Shown here one piece after another: positions 23,758-31,737 of a stretch of DNA of 41,494 nucleotides (within the stretch, counting starts at the first letter, position 1; each line of letters opens with the position of its first letter). A model generated the notes under the pieces. It searched no databases. It was not told the DNA's origin and saw nothing but the letters and a program-made list of their open reading frames with translations. This DNA comes from CAZPZR01 sp964591105 (lineage in GTDB: Bacteria > Bacillota > Clostridia > Lachnospirales > Lachnospiraceae): the NCBI GenBank assembly GCA_964591105.1, contig CAZPZR010000008.1, positions 1 to 41,494 on the forward strand, read 5' to 3'. A program made the translations under genes and the position numbers.

Positions 23758-25785
23758 TTAGATTATTACACTGGAAGTTTTTTCATACTCTGGTCGCTGT
23801 TCCATCCATTCGCTCTGCTGAAGCATTTCGTCTGCCGCTTCGTTCGCCATCTGAAGAATTTTTGCATCTTGGAATACATCGCCCAGGCGGAAATTCAGCA
23901 ATCCGCTTTGTCGAATTCCAAATAAATCTCCAGGTCCACGCAATCTTAGATCTTCACTGGCAATTTTAAAGCCATCATTTGTATGATTCAAAATATCTAA
24001 ACGTTCTTTTGTTTCTTTTGATTTCGAAGCACTCATAAAAATGCAATACGACTGGTGTTTACCTCGTCCAACACGTCCGCGAAGCTGATGGAGCTGCGCA
24101 AGACCAAATCGTTCTGCATTTTCAATCATGATCACGCTGGCATTTGGTACGTCAATTCCTACTTCAATAACCGTCGTTGAAACTAAGATTTGAATTTCAT
24201 TTTTTGCAAATTGTTCCATAATCTCGTCTTTTTGCGCCTGCTTCATTTTTCCATGCAGATAGGACACTACAATCTCTGGTCCCATTACTTCCTGAAGTTC
24301 CTTTGCATAATCCAGAACATTTTCTGCTTCCATCGCTTCGCTTTCCTCTACCATCGGGCAAATGACGTAACACTGTCTTCCTTCTGCAATCTGCTTCTTC
24401 ATAAATCCATACGCAGTTGGACGATAACCAGTATCAACCACACAATTCTTAATCGGAAGACGGTTCGCCGGCAATTCATCAATGACTGAAATATCCAAAT
24501 CGCCGTATAAGATAATTGCCAGTGTACGCGGAATCGGTGTCGCACTCATGACAAGCACATGTGGTTCTCCACCTTTCTGCGCAAATGTTTCTCGCTGCTT
24601 CACTCCAAAACGATGCTGTTCATCTGTCACGACAAGCGCCAGATTATCATAGAACACACGATCTTGAATCAATGCATGTGTTCCTATAATAATTTTTGCA
24701 AGTCCACACTCAATACGATCATAAACGCGACGTTTTTCTTTTGCCGTCATTGAACCGGTAAGAAGCACCACTTTGATTGGAATTTGATATTCTTCGAACA
24801 TTTTCGTAATATTATCGTAATGCTGTCTCGCAAGCACTTCCGTTGGCGCCATTAATGCCCCTTGACATCCATGGTAAGCCACATTCATAAGCGCAAGGAT
24901 TGCAACAATCGTCTTACCTGAACCTACATCTCCCTGTACAAGTCTTGACATGACCGTATCGGAAGCCATATTTTCCGCAATCTCATTCCAGACTTTTTTC
25001 TGCGCATTTGTTAGTTCGTATGGGAGCTTCTCAATAAATGCATCGATCTCTGGACGTTTCTCAATTACATATTCGTTTCTCAACTTTTCGTTCGAATTTT
25101 TTAATTTTCGAAGCGACAAGATAAATTCCAGGAATTCTTCAAACACCAATCGTTCTCTCGCATGATAAAAAACTTCCTTATCTTCTGGAAAATGAATCCC
25201 GCGAATCGCATAGTTGTATTCTGCAAGTCCATAGTGAAGCCGCAATGATTCAGGGATTCGTTCCTTCGTCAAGTCCAACTGTTCCAACGCCTGTTTCATT
25301 GCCTTCATCACGCTATTATTAGAAAGACCAGCTGTCAGACTATAAATCGGCTGTAATGTATGCAACTTTTCTTTGTATTTTTCGGGTGGATAAAATATTT
25401 CTGGATGTTCCATGACGATTCCATTTTTTCGTTTGGTAATTTTTCCGCGCAAAGTAACAATACCGCCATTCGCAAATGTATTTTTTAAAAATGGCATGCG
25501 AAACCAAACAACTCGAAGCGTCCCCGTCAAATCTTTTACATGCATCGTAGTGACTTGAAGATTCTTTGTACCCGTTACTTGTACACATCCGAAAATGGTT
25601 CCGGTCACCGTCATAACTTTCCCTTCTTCTACTTCACTGATAGGAACAGGCTCTTCGTATACATCGTATCCGTGCGGATAATAACGAATCAGATCTCCTA
25701 CGGTTTCTACTCCTAGTTTGGCAAATAATTTTTCCGTCTTTTCACCGATTCCTTTTAGTTGAGTTATTTTTGTAGCTTCAATCAT
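23758..25785 (-). CDS. recG: ATP-dependent DNA helicase RecG
   Basis: A 675-residue superfamily 2 helicase that regresses stalled forks and branch-migrates recombination intermediates. In order: the N-terminal wedge/OB region (KGIGEKTEKLFAKLGV, then MTVTGTIFG), Walker A GDVGSGKTIVA, the DEQH box in VTDEQHRFGVKQ, MSATPIPRTLA, VSTTVIEVGIDVPNAS and the QLRGRVGRG motif VI, followed by the TRG-type IASEDLRLRGPGDLFG. The ATG at 25785 has GAGGAAAAG upstream; the frame to 25839 runs through a terminator and is not used. No promoter is visible between that terminator and the gene. Confidence 0.97.
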   Translation of the reverse strand: MIEATKITQLKGIGEKTEKLFAKLGVETVGDLIRYYPHGYDVYEEPVPISEVEEGKVMTVTGTIFGCVQVTGTKNLQVTTMHVKDLTGTLRVVWFRMPFLKNTFANGGIVTLRGKITKRKNGIVMEHPEIFYPPEKYKEKLHTLQPIYSLTAGLSNNSVMKAMKQALEQLDLTKERIPESLRLHYGLAEYNYAIRGIHFPEDKEVFYHARERLVFEEFLEFILSLRKLKNSNEKLRNEYVIEKRPEIDAFIEKLPYELTNAQKKVWNEIAENMASDTVMSRLVQGDVGSGKTIVAILALMNVAYHGCQGALMAPTEVLARQHYDNITKMFEEYQIPIKVVLLTGSMTAKEKRRVYDRIECGLAKIIIGTHALIQDRVFYDNLALVVTDEQHRFGVKQRETFAQKGGEPHVLVMSATPIPRTLAIILYGDLDISVIDELPANRLPIKNCVVDTGYRPTAYGFMKKQIAEGRQCYVICPMVEESEAMEAENVLDYAKELQEVMGPEIVVSYLHGKMKQAQKDEIMEQFAKNEIQILVSTTVIEVGIDVPNASVIMIENAERFGLAQLHQLRGRVGRGKHQSYCIFMSASKSKETKERLDILNHTNDGFKIASEDLRLRGPGDLFGIRQSGLLNFRLGDVFQDAKILQMANEAADEMLQQSEWMEQRPEYEKTSSVII

Positions 25786-25818
25786 ATTCTTTTCCTCAAG
25801 ATCATTTTTAATTCTTAT

Positions 25819-25850
25819 AAAAAAAGAGGAGCGCATCACTTGCGTTCCCC
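25819..25850 (-). terminator. Terminator after the yloV gene
   Basis: A hairpin GGGGAACGCA/TGCGCTCCTC (10-bp stem with one G-U pair and one A-C mismatch, loop AGTGA) is followed by seven T's on the minus strand. It ends about 33 bases before the recG start. Confidence 0.75.
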
Positions 25851-25893
25851 TTTATCTTTTACCTATAATCTCTTCGTTATCCAAAGATATCTC

Positions 25894-27555
25894 TTACTCT
25901 ACTGCAAGAACATAGTAATAAATTGGCTGTCCTCCAAAGTGAGCATCAATGTCAATATCTGGATATAATTCTTCGATTTCTGCAACAAAACGCTCTGCAT
26001 CTTCTTCGTTTACATCTTCTCCATAGTAGAGACTGATTAACTCGGAATCTTCATCTACTAAAATTTCAAGCATTTCTTTTGTAGTTGCTTCAATTTCTTT
26101 TCCAACAGCAACAATTCCGCTGTCACCAATACCCATGATATCGCCTTCATGAATTTCTTTATCATCGATACGTGTATCACGAACCGCATAAGTAATCTGT
26201 CCTGTTTTTACAGTCTTGATTGCTTCTAACATCGCTTCTTCATTCGCTTTTGCATCTGCATCTGCCATGAAGTTGATGATTGCAGTAATTCCCTGTGGTA
26301 CTGTCTTTGTAGGAATTACAACGATTTCTTTATCTTCTACTAAAGCTTTTGCCTGGTTTGCTGCAAGCACAATGTTCTTATTGTTTGGAAGAATAAATAC
26401 AGTATCTGCATGCACCTTATCGATAGCATTCAACATATCTTCTGTACTTGGGTTCATTGTCTGACCACCTTCGATGATATAGTCAGCTCCAAGTTCCTTA
26501 AAGATTTCATTCAAACCTTCTCCAATAGAAACTGTAATGAATCCCATTGCTTTTCTAGGTTCTGCTTTTTTCGCTTCTTCCTGCTGCTTTGCAAGATTTT
26601 CAGCATCACGGATTAATTTTTCCTGATGTTCTTCGCGCATATTGTCAATCTTCATACGTGATAACTGACCAAATGTAAGCGCGCGCTGAATTGCAAGACC
26701 TGGATCGTTCGTATGAACGTGAATCTTCACAACATCTTCGTCAGCAACACATACAATAGAATCACCAATAGATTCCAAATATGCTTTGAATTCTACTTCG
26801 TCTTTTTCTGTAAATTCTTTTTCAGTTAAGATAATGAATTCTGTACAATATCCAAACTTAATATCTGCAGTTGCTTCTGCTGAGATTTTTGTAACGTTCG
26901 CACCTGCACTTGGAGCGATTGCACTGTAATCAACTTCTTTTCCAAGGAACGCATCCTGTGCTCCTCTTAAAACTTCCAGAAGTCCCTGTCCACCGGAGTC
27001 AACAACTCCCGCTTCTTTTAATACTGGAAGCATGTCTGGTGTCTTTGCAAGTACTGCTTCTGCATGATCTACAACTGCAGCAATGAATACTTCCAGATCA
27101 TCTGTTTCCTGTGCCATCTCCGCCGCTTTTTCTGCGATTCCGCTTGCAACGGTAAGAATTGTACCTTCCTTTGGCTTCATAACAGCTTTGTATGCTGTTT
27201 CGCGTGCTCTGGCACAAGCTGCTGCAAGACTTAATACATCAATTTCTTTCTCATCACGGATGGATTTTGTAAATCCACGAAGGAGCTGAGAAAGGATTAC
27301 ACCTGAGTTTCCTCGTGCTCCACGAAGAGAACCAGATGAAATTGCTTTTGCAAGATCAGCCATTGATGGATTCTCAAGAGCTGCAACTTCCTTTGCCGCT
27401 GCCATAATTGTCAGAGACATATTTGTTCCAGTATCACCATCTGGAACTGGAAAGACGTTAAGCTCATTAATAAACTCTTTTTTTGCTTCAATATTCTGTG
27501 CCCCTGCTAAGAACATCTTAGCAAGCATATCCACATTCATAGATTTCGTAGCCAC
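25894..27555 (-). CDS. YloV/FakA-like DAK2-domain protein (fatty-acid kinase family)
   Basis: A 553-residue protein. Residues about 10-200 are a DhaL/DAK2 nucleotide-binding domain with the Mg-binding Asp cluster NVFPVPDGDTGTNMS and GARGNSGVILSQ; the rest is the DAK2-associated domain shared with DegV-type proteins. In S. aureus FakA this architecture phosphorylates fatty acids bound by FakB; no FakB is in the window. Starts with GTG 10 bases after AAGGAGG, giving the typical family N-terminus. Directly follows yloU, the usual pair in Firmicutes. Confidence 0.9.
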   Translation of the reverse strand: MATKSMNVDMLAKMFLAGAQNIEAKKEFINELNVFPVPDGDTGTNMSLTIMAAAKEVAALENPSMADLAKAISSGSLRGARGNSGVILSQLLRGFTKSIRDEKEIDVLSLAAACARARETAYKAVMKPKEGTILTVASGIAEKAAEMAQETDDLEVFIAAVVDHAEAVLAKTPDMLPVLKEAGVVDSGGQGLLEVLRGAQDAFLGKEVDYSAIAPSAGANVTKISAEATADIKFGYCTEFIILTEKEFTEKDEVEFKAYLESIGDSIVCVADEDVVKIHVHTNDPGLAIQRALTFGQLSRMKIDNMREEHQEKLIRDAENLAKQQEEAKKAEPRKAMGFITVSIGEGLNEIFKELGADYIIEGGQTMNPSTEDMLNAIDKVHADTVFILPNNKNIVLAANQAKALVEDKEIVVIPTKTVPQGITAIINFMADADAKANEEAMLEAIKTVKTGQITYAVRDTRIDDKEIHEGDIMGIGDSGIVAVGKEIEATTKEMLEILVDEDSELISLYYGEDVNEEDAERFVAEIEELYPDIDIDAHFGGQPIYYYVLAVE

Positions 27556-27575
27556 TTCGTATTTTCCTCCTTAGA

Positions 27576-27935
27576 TTAATCAATGACTCTGACGCCCTCG
27601 ATGAAAATATTAATCTTATCTACCGGCATACCGGAGAATTCTTCTACTTTATATTTTACATTGCTGATTAAGTTTTCTGTTACTGCAGAAATACTTACGC
27701 CATATGCAACAATAATATGAAAATCAATTGTTACATGATTATCATCTGAAATATTTACCTGAATTCCTCTTGTAAGGCTTTCTCTTTTCAAAAGATGAAC
27801 AAGACCATCTTTCACATTAACAGCTGCCATCCCTACAATACCAAAACATTCTACTGCCACTGTACCGGCATATTTTGCGATAACTTCAGGATCAATTGTA
27901 ATAATACCGAGATCTGTACTGATACAACCCTTCAT
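27576..27935 (-). CDS. Asp23/Gls24 family envelope stress protein (YloU)
   Basis: A 119-residue cytosolic protein of the Asp23/Gls24 family, with the typical GIITIDPEVIAKYAGTVAVE opening and VNIFIEGVRV near the end. Members localise near the membrane or form abundant filaments and are stress-linked. The ATG at 27935 follows TGGAGG; the start at 27950 would contain this site. First gene of the yloU-yloV operon, with its own promoter. Confidence 0.92.
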   Translation of the reverse strand: MKGCISTDLGIITIDPEVIAKYAGTVAVECFGIVGMAAVNVKDGLVHLLKRESLTRGIQVNISDDNHVTIDFHIIVAYGVSISAVTENLISNVKYKVEEFSGMPVDKINIFIEGVRVID

Positions 27936-28001
27936 ATTGCAAACCTCCAATTCTTCTATTTAAAACCTTTAAACTCTGCTATTCGCATGCTTAACAAAGA
28001 T

Positions 28002-28030
28002 ATTATACTCTGTTTCTGGTTCTTTTACAA
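28002..28030 (-). promoter_or_regulatory. Promoter of yloU-yloV
   Basis: TTGTAA (28030-28025), 17-bp spacer, TATAAT (28007-28002). It begins immediately after the T-tract of the rpmB terminator. Confidence 0.7.
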
Positions 28031-28031
28031 T

Positions 28032-28067
28032 AAAAAACCCAGATTCCAAAGCGAAATCTGAGTTTTT
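28032..28067 (-). terminator. Terminator of rpmB
   Basis: AAAAACTCAGATT pairs with AATCTGGGTTTTT (13-bp stem, one U-G) and is followed by T's on the minus strand, 24 bases after the rpmB stop. The A-tract on the other side makes it potentially bidirectional. Confidence 0.85.
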
Positions 28068-28090
28068 AACCAACATTACGTTTCAAAAAA

Positions 28091-28279
28091 TTAAGCACGT
28101 TCAACTTTTCCTGATTTTAAACAAGAAGTACAAACATACATTTTCTTTGTAGCTCCGCCTTCTGTTTTCACACGAACTGATTTAACGTTTGATTTCCACA
28201 TCTTTGGTGTTTTTCTATTAGAGTGACTTACGTTATTTCCAAAGTGAGCACCCTTTTCACAAATAGCACATTTAGCCAT
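28091..28279 (-). CDS. rpmB: 50S ribosomal protein L28
   Basis: A 62-residue basic protein with the L28 pattern: CAICEKGAHFGNNVSHS, NRKTPKMWK and CTSCLKSGKVERA. Four cysteines (CAIC and CTSC) make it the zinc-binding (C+) version. AGGAGG is placed well before the ATG. Monocistronic, with its own promoter and terminator. Confidence 0.97.
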   Translation of the reverse strand: MAKCAICEKGAHFGNNVSHSNRKTPKMWKSNVKSVRVKTEGGATKKMYVCTSCLKSGKVERA

Positions 28280-28333
28280 GACTGCACCTCCTAACGCTCA
28301 TAATAAGTCCACTAGGGACTCGCAACACAAGTT

Positions 28334-28362
28334 ATAATAGCAGAACATTTCTGAAAATGCAA
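28334..28362 (-). promoter_or_regulatory. Promoter of rpmB
   Basis: TTGCAT (28362-28357), 17-bp spacer, TATTAT (28339-28334). The roughly 48-nt UTR contains a small hairpin AGTCC-CTAGT-GGACT. Confidence 0.75.
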
Positions 28363-28409
28363 GTATTATTTTACATTTTCTATTAATTTCTGTCATTTTC
28401 TATTTTTCG

Positions 28410-28547
28410 CTAACAGCAAAACAGGTTGTAACCCGCTAAAATACAGAGAATTACGCACAATACCTCGACAAAAGTATTTGGAAGAATCATTGCCAAAATG
28501 ATACCAACTGCAACCCAGAACAACGCAAATCCTACCACACGTCTCAT
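28410..28547 (-). CDS. Small hydrophobic protein (45 aa), conserved-looking
   Basis: A 45-residue protein that is almost entirely membrane-embedded: two hydrophobic segments (VGFALFWVAVGIILAMILP and VEVLCVILCILAGYNLFCC) separated by a short NTF turn, with an N-terminal MRR as positive-inside anchor. The ATG at 28547 has GGAG nine bases upstream; longer in-frame starts at 28604 and 28565 lack one. Similar tiny membrane proteins are often found after GerW genes in Lachnospiraceae (from memory). A possible promoter (TTGAAT, 18 bp, TATACT) lies in the gap to gerW. Function unknown. Confidence 0.6.
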   Translation of the reverse strand: MRRVVGFALFWVAVGIILAMILPNTFVEVLCVILCILAGYNLFCC

Positions 28548-28616
28548 GTTTATCTGCTCCATTGTTCTCTTTACCACTAGTATATGTGCAAACAGAGAAA
28601 ACATTCAAACGAGAAG

Positions 28617-29003
28617 TTATTCATCTTCTCCATCTAAAATATCCATCACATCTTCTTCTGTCATCTTTGTATCGTTTTTATTTGTAAACTTGTCAACAAC
28701 ATCTGGAATCATGTCCAGAATCTTTGTCATAGTATCTTGATTCTTGATGTTTACCAGTTTCGTTTTTCCATTCTGAATGACGAGCACAGCACTTGGTGTC
28801 ATCTTTCCACCGATTCCTCCTGCGCCCTTTTCTTTCTTATCTCCCTGAAAAGCACCAGCTCCAACACCGAAAGAAACGTCTATCAATGGCAAAATAATAG
28901 TATCGCCAATATGAATTGCATCTCCTACTACCGTTTTAGAGGATACAACTCCGTTCATCCCGCTAAATAGTGCATCTACTGTTCCTTTTAAATTTTCTGC
29001 CAT
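28617..29003 (-). CDS. GerW-family sporulation protein (YtfJ)
   Basis: A 128-residue protein of the YtfJ/GerW family, required in B. subtilis for a late spore/germination trait. Family signs are DALFSGMNGVVSSKTVVGD, IILPLIDVSFGVGAGAF and the Gly-rich GAGGIGGKMTPSAVLVI. The C-terminus is acidic. Strong AAGGAGG before the ATG. It follows the DUF2953 gene by 19 bases, matching the ytfI-ytfJ pair of Bacillus. Confidence 0.93.
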   Translation of the reverse strand: MAENLKGTVDALFSGMNGVVSSKTVVGDAIHIGDTIILPLIDVSFGVGAGAFQGDKKEKGAGGIGGKMTPSAVLVIQNGKTKLVNIKNQDTMTKILDMIPDVVDKFTNKNDTKMTEEDVMDILDGEDE

Positions 29004-29022
29004 ATTCTGTTCCTCCTTCTAT

Positions 29023-29946
29023 TTATAATTCGAACTCCCTCACATCTTGATAAGTAACTCGCACTGCTTTTGACAATACAGTACGAATTGCACATCCCGC
29101 AAGATAAGAAAGTCGAATCTTTCCTTTCAGATCAATGGTTCCTTTAAATACAGGTTTCTCAAATTCTGGTTCCACATACAGGTCATCTCCTAAAAATGGA
29201 TAAATCACCGCAAGAACTGCTAATACTTGCCCCGTTGTACACGGATCTTCAAATCCAAAACGAACACGAAGTTTTAATTTCTTTGGTTTCCATTTTTTCA
29301 AAAGAATCAACAACTCTTTTTTTAACTTTCCGAAAGCTTTCTTATGAATTTCGTCCTTAAGAAATGTTTCTAACTTCTCTTTCTTACCTTGAAGTTCCTT
29401 CCATTTCTCGTTCCAGCTTTTGAATCGCTGCTTGAGCTGTTCCCAACGTTGATGAATCCTTTCAGGTAAAGTCTTCTTCGTTGGTTCTTTTTTTGTAGAT
29501 TCTTTTTTCGTGGATTCTTTTTTCACAGTCGAAGTAGGAGTTTTTTTCTCCGGTCCTTTCAATTGCTGTGACACTGGTGGCACTTGTGTCTGCGTCTTTG
29601 GGACCGGTTCTTCCACTTTCTTTGATTGTCTGGAATCAGAAACTGTTTTTTTAGGTTTCTCTTTCGTCCTTTCTCTCGTTTGCTTTTTCCCAAGCCATTT
29701 CCATGCAATTCGAATCCGACGCTTTAAGCTTTGATCCGAATACAGGACATCTCCACGAACCAAATGTAAAAACCACGTAACTTTCGCTTTAACCTTTAAA
29801 CTTTCAACCTGTCCATCACATCTCACTGCAATTTCATAACGTACAGGTACAAATAAAACAATGCAGAGAACCAATACCAGTATTCCCAATATTGCAGCTA
29901 TTATAATTCCTAAAATTTTTAAGATCAAGAATAATATATGTAGCAT
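29023..29946 (-). CDS. DUF2953 domain membrane protein (YtfI-like)
   Basis: A 307-residue protein. One long hydrophobic N-terminal segment (about residues 2-34, HILFLILKILGIIIA and following) is followed by VPVRYEIAV, typical of DUF2953. The middle (about 75-205) is very Lys/Thr/Glu-rich with a triple repeat, then the conserved C-terminal part (LRVRFGFEDPCTTGQVLA). It pairs with gerW as ytfI does in Bacillus, suggesting a sporulation link. The ATG at 29946, two bases after the upstream stop and with AGGA in front, is preferred over that at 29955. Confidence 0.85.
   Translation of the reverse strand: MLHILFLILKILGIIIAAILGILVLVLCIVLFVPVRYEIAVRCDGQVESLKVKAKVTWFLHLVRGDVLYSDQSLKRRIRIAWKWLGKKQTRERTKEKPKKTVSDSRQSKKVEEPVPKTQTQVPPVSQQLKGPEKKTPTSTVKKESTKKESTKKEPTKKTLPERIHQRWEQLKQRFKSWNEKWKELQGKKEKLETFLKDEIHKKAFGKLKKELLILLKKWKPKKLKLRVRFGFEDPCTTGQVLAVLAVIYPFLGDDLYVEPEFEKPVFKGTIDLKGKIRLSYLAGCAIRTVLSKAVRVTYQDVREFEL
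29479..29523 (-). repeat. Three in-frame 15-nt repeats (KKEST, KKEST, KKEPT)
   Basis: Three tandem, slightly diverged 15-base units inside the DUF2953 gene encode KKEST-KKEST-KKEPT. The units are A-rich, with runs of six to seven A's, so the length may vary between strains by slippage. Confidence 0.8.
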
Positions 29947-29947
29947 C

Positions 29948-30271
29948 TTAGCCATCCTGTTCTTTTTCTAAAATATAGGAACGAATATCTATCCGTCCTG
30001 TCTCATTATACACTTTTTGTGTCAAGTCTTCTACAAATTCCAATGCTTCTCCGTAATCTTTTACAATCCCAACAATAAAAATATTCTTTTTCGGAAATAA
30101 TGGTTGGAGCAAAAGCATGCTGCTATAGATTTCCAGGTGATTGTTCGGATTAACTGCAAGTGTGATCAACTGCAGATTTCTCTGTAGCTTTCCCATTTGC
30201 AGTTTTTTAATGATTTTCTCTTTGTTCTTCTGCAAACCTTCACTCACATAGAGATTGCGATAAAATTTCAT
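29948..30271 (-). CDS. Conserved hypothetical protein, 107 aa
   Basis: A soluble protein not assigned to a family. The N-terminus is basic (FYRNLYVSEGLQKNKEKIIKK), followed by alternating strands and helices (LQLITLAVNPNNHLEIY, NIFIVGIVKDYGEALEFVED). It lies between the PBP2 and DUF2953 genes, 14 bases after the former and overlapping the region before the latter, with an AAGAAGGA site. Its constant position suggests a role with the envelope or sporulation neighbours, but this is inference only. Confidence 0.75.
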   Translation of the reverse strand: MKFYRNLYVSEGLQKNKEKIIKKLQMGKLQRNLQLITLAVNPNNHLEIYSSMLLLQPLFPKKNIFIVGIVKDYGEALEFVEDLTQKVYNETGRIDIRSYILEKEQDG

Positions 30272-30285
30272 AACACTTGTCCTTC

Positions 30286-31737
30286 TTAATAATATGCATC
30301 AAATACCTGCTTTGCAATATTAACTGCTTTTGCAGATCCATCCGCTTCTTCAATGACAACACTGATTGCAAGGTCTGGATTCTCCACATTGGACATCCCG
30401 ATAAACCAGGAATGATCTTTGTTCTTGTCAGAACTATACTCTGCTGTTCCCGTTTTACCTGCCGCAGTATATCCACTTCCACTTAGTACAGAAGCTGTAC
30501 CATATTCTGCAACACTTGTCATATAGTCTTTCAACTGTGATGCTTCTGCGGAAGTCATCAGTTCTTTATATTCTTCCGGCTTATTAGAATCGATGATTGT
30601 TCCTGTATAATTGGTAACAGAATCAATCAGATACGGTTTCATCAGAACACCGTCATTTGCAATTGCACTGGCAATCAATGCCATATGATAAGGTGTAACT
30701 TGTGTCTGTCCTTGTCCCATTGCTGTCATCATTTTTGCCGCACTGCCATCATTTTTGCTTAACGCAAAACTACTTTTACTGCAGGATAAATCACAAGGAA
30801 GTTTTGAATCAAACAACATTTTTTTTGCTGTATCCTGGAATTTTTCAACATTCAACTGTAATCCAATATTACAGAATGAAGAGTTACATGAATACGCAAG
30901 GCTGTCACGAAGATCAAGTTCACCGTGTACCTTTCCTCCATAGCAATGAATTGTTGTTCCAGCTTCCGTAATTTCTCCATTACACTGGTAATTATAAGAA
31001 TTATAACCGCTATTCTCGCGCATATACTCCAAAAGCGTCACAACTTTAAACGTAGACCCTGGTGCATACTTTCCCTGTGTTGCACGATTAAGCAGAACAC
31101 TTTCATCGCCGCTATTCAAGCTTTCCCAGTTATCTGCAACTGTATTTGGATCAAAATCTGGTTTGGAAACCATCGCAAGGATTTTTCCCGTATCTGGTTC
31201 AATGACAACAACCGCACCTTTAGAACTACCGAGAGCGTCATAAGCCGCCTGCTGAAGATCAACGTCCAAAGTAGTAACTACATTATCGCCAATATTTTTC
31301 TTATCCTGAAATTCCTTCTGCAATTTCTCTAAGAAAAATGCATTCGAAGTCAAAAGTTCAAAGTTTCCTACGGATTCTAGTCCAGATTTCCCATTCGTAG
31401 TATATCCAACCACATGAGCAAACATTTTCCCATAAGGATACTCACGGGTTTCTGTGCCATCTTCCGCCACGGATGTCTCAGCAAGAATCTTCCCAGTTCG
31501 ATCCAGAATCTTACCTCTTACCACACGGTCTGCATAAGAATCCTGTCTCGCGTTGTAAGGACTTCGAATGACTTCTCGGCTTCTTTCTACATTAAAATAA
31601 GCAATATAACCCATCATCACCAAGAAGATGGCAACAAACACATACGTTACCCTAGCGAACTCTTTGTTGCGGGCGCGCTTTCTTTTGGCGCGCTTCCTGT
31701 CCTGTCGGTCTGCTTCTCTGCGGTCTTTCTTGGACAT
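30286..31737 (-). CDS. Penicillin-binding protein 2-type transpeptidase
   Basis: A 483-residue monofunctional class B PBP that cross-links peptidoglycan. A strongly basic cytoplasmic tail (about residues 1-28) precedes one TM helix (VTYVFVAIFLVMMGYIAYF, about 31-49). Catalytic motifs are SxxK at S228 (APGSTFK), SxN at about 283 (YSCNSSF) and KTG at about 428 (GKTGTAEY). The ATG at 31737 has an AGGAAA site; a TTG at 31815 has none. With the ATG the gene overlaps ftsW by 86 bases. It pairs with the upstream FtsW/RodA glycosyltransferase. Confidence 0.93.
   Translation of the reverse strand: MSKKDRREADRQDRKRAKRKRARNKEFARVTYVFVAIFLVMMGYIAYFNVERSREVIRSPYNARQDSYADRVVRGKILDRTGKILAETSVAEDGTETREYPYGKMFAHVVGYTTNGKSGLESVGNFELLTSNAFFLEKLQKEFQDKKNIGDNVVTTLDVDLQQAAYDALGSSKGAVVVIEPDTGKILAMVSKPDFDPNTVADNWESLNSGDESVLLNRATQGKYAPGSTFKVVTLLEYMRENSGYNSYNYQCNGEITEAGTTIHCYGGKVHGELDLRDSLAYSCNSSFCNIGLQLNVEKFQDTAKKMLFDSKLPCDLSCSKSSFALSKNDGSAAKMMTAMGQGQTQVTPYHMALIASAIANDGVLMKPYLIDSVTNYTGTIIDSNKPEEYKELMTSAEASQLKDYMTSVAEYGTASVLSGSGYTAAGKTGTAEYSSDKNKDHSWFIGMSNVENPDLAISVVIEEADGSAKAVNIAKQVFDAYY

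Noticed and set aside
28393..28608. A 71-codon minus-strand open frame over the small hydrophobic protein
   Set aside because: It overlaps the hydrophobic 45-aa frame almost fully, its product has no domain character, and the ribosome binding site serves the other frame.
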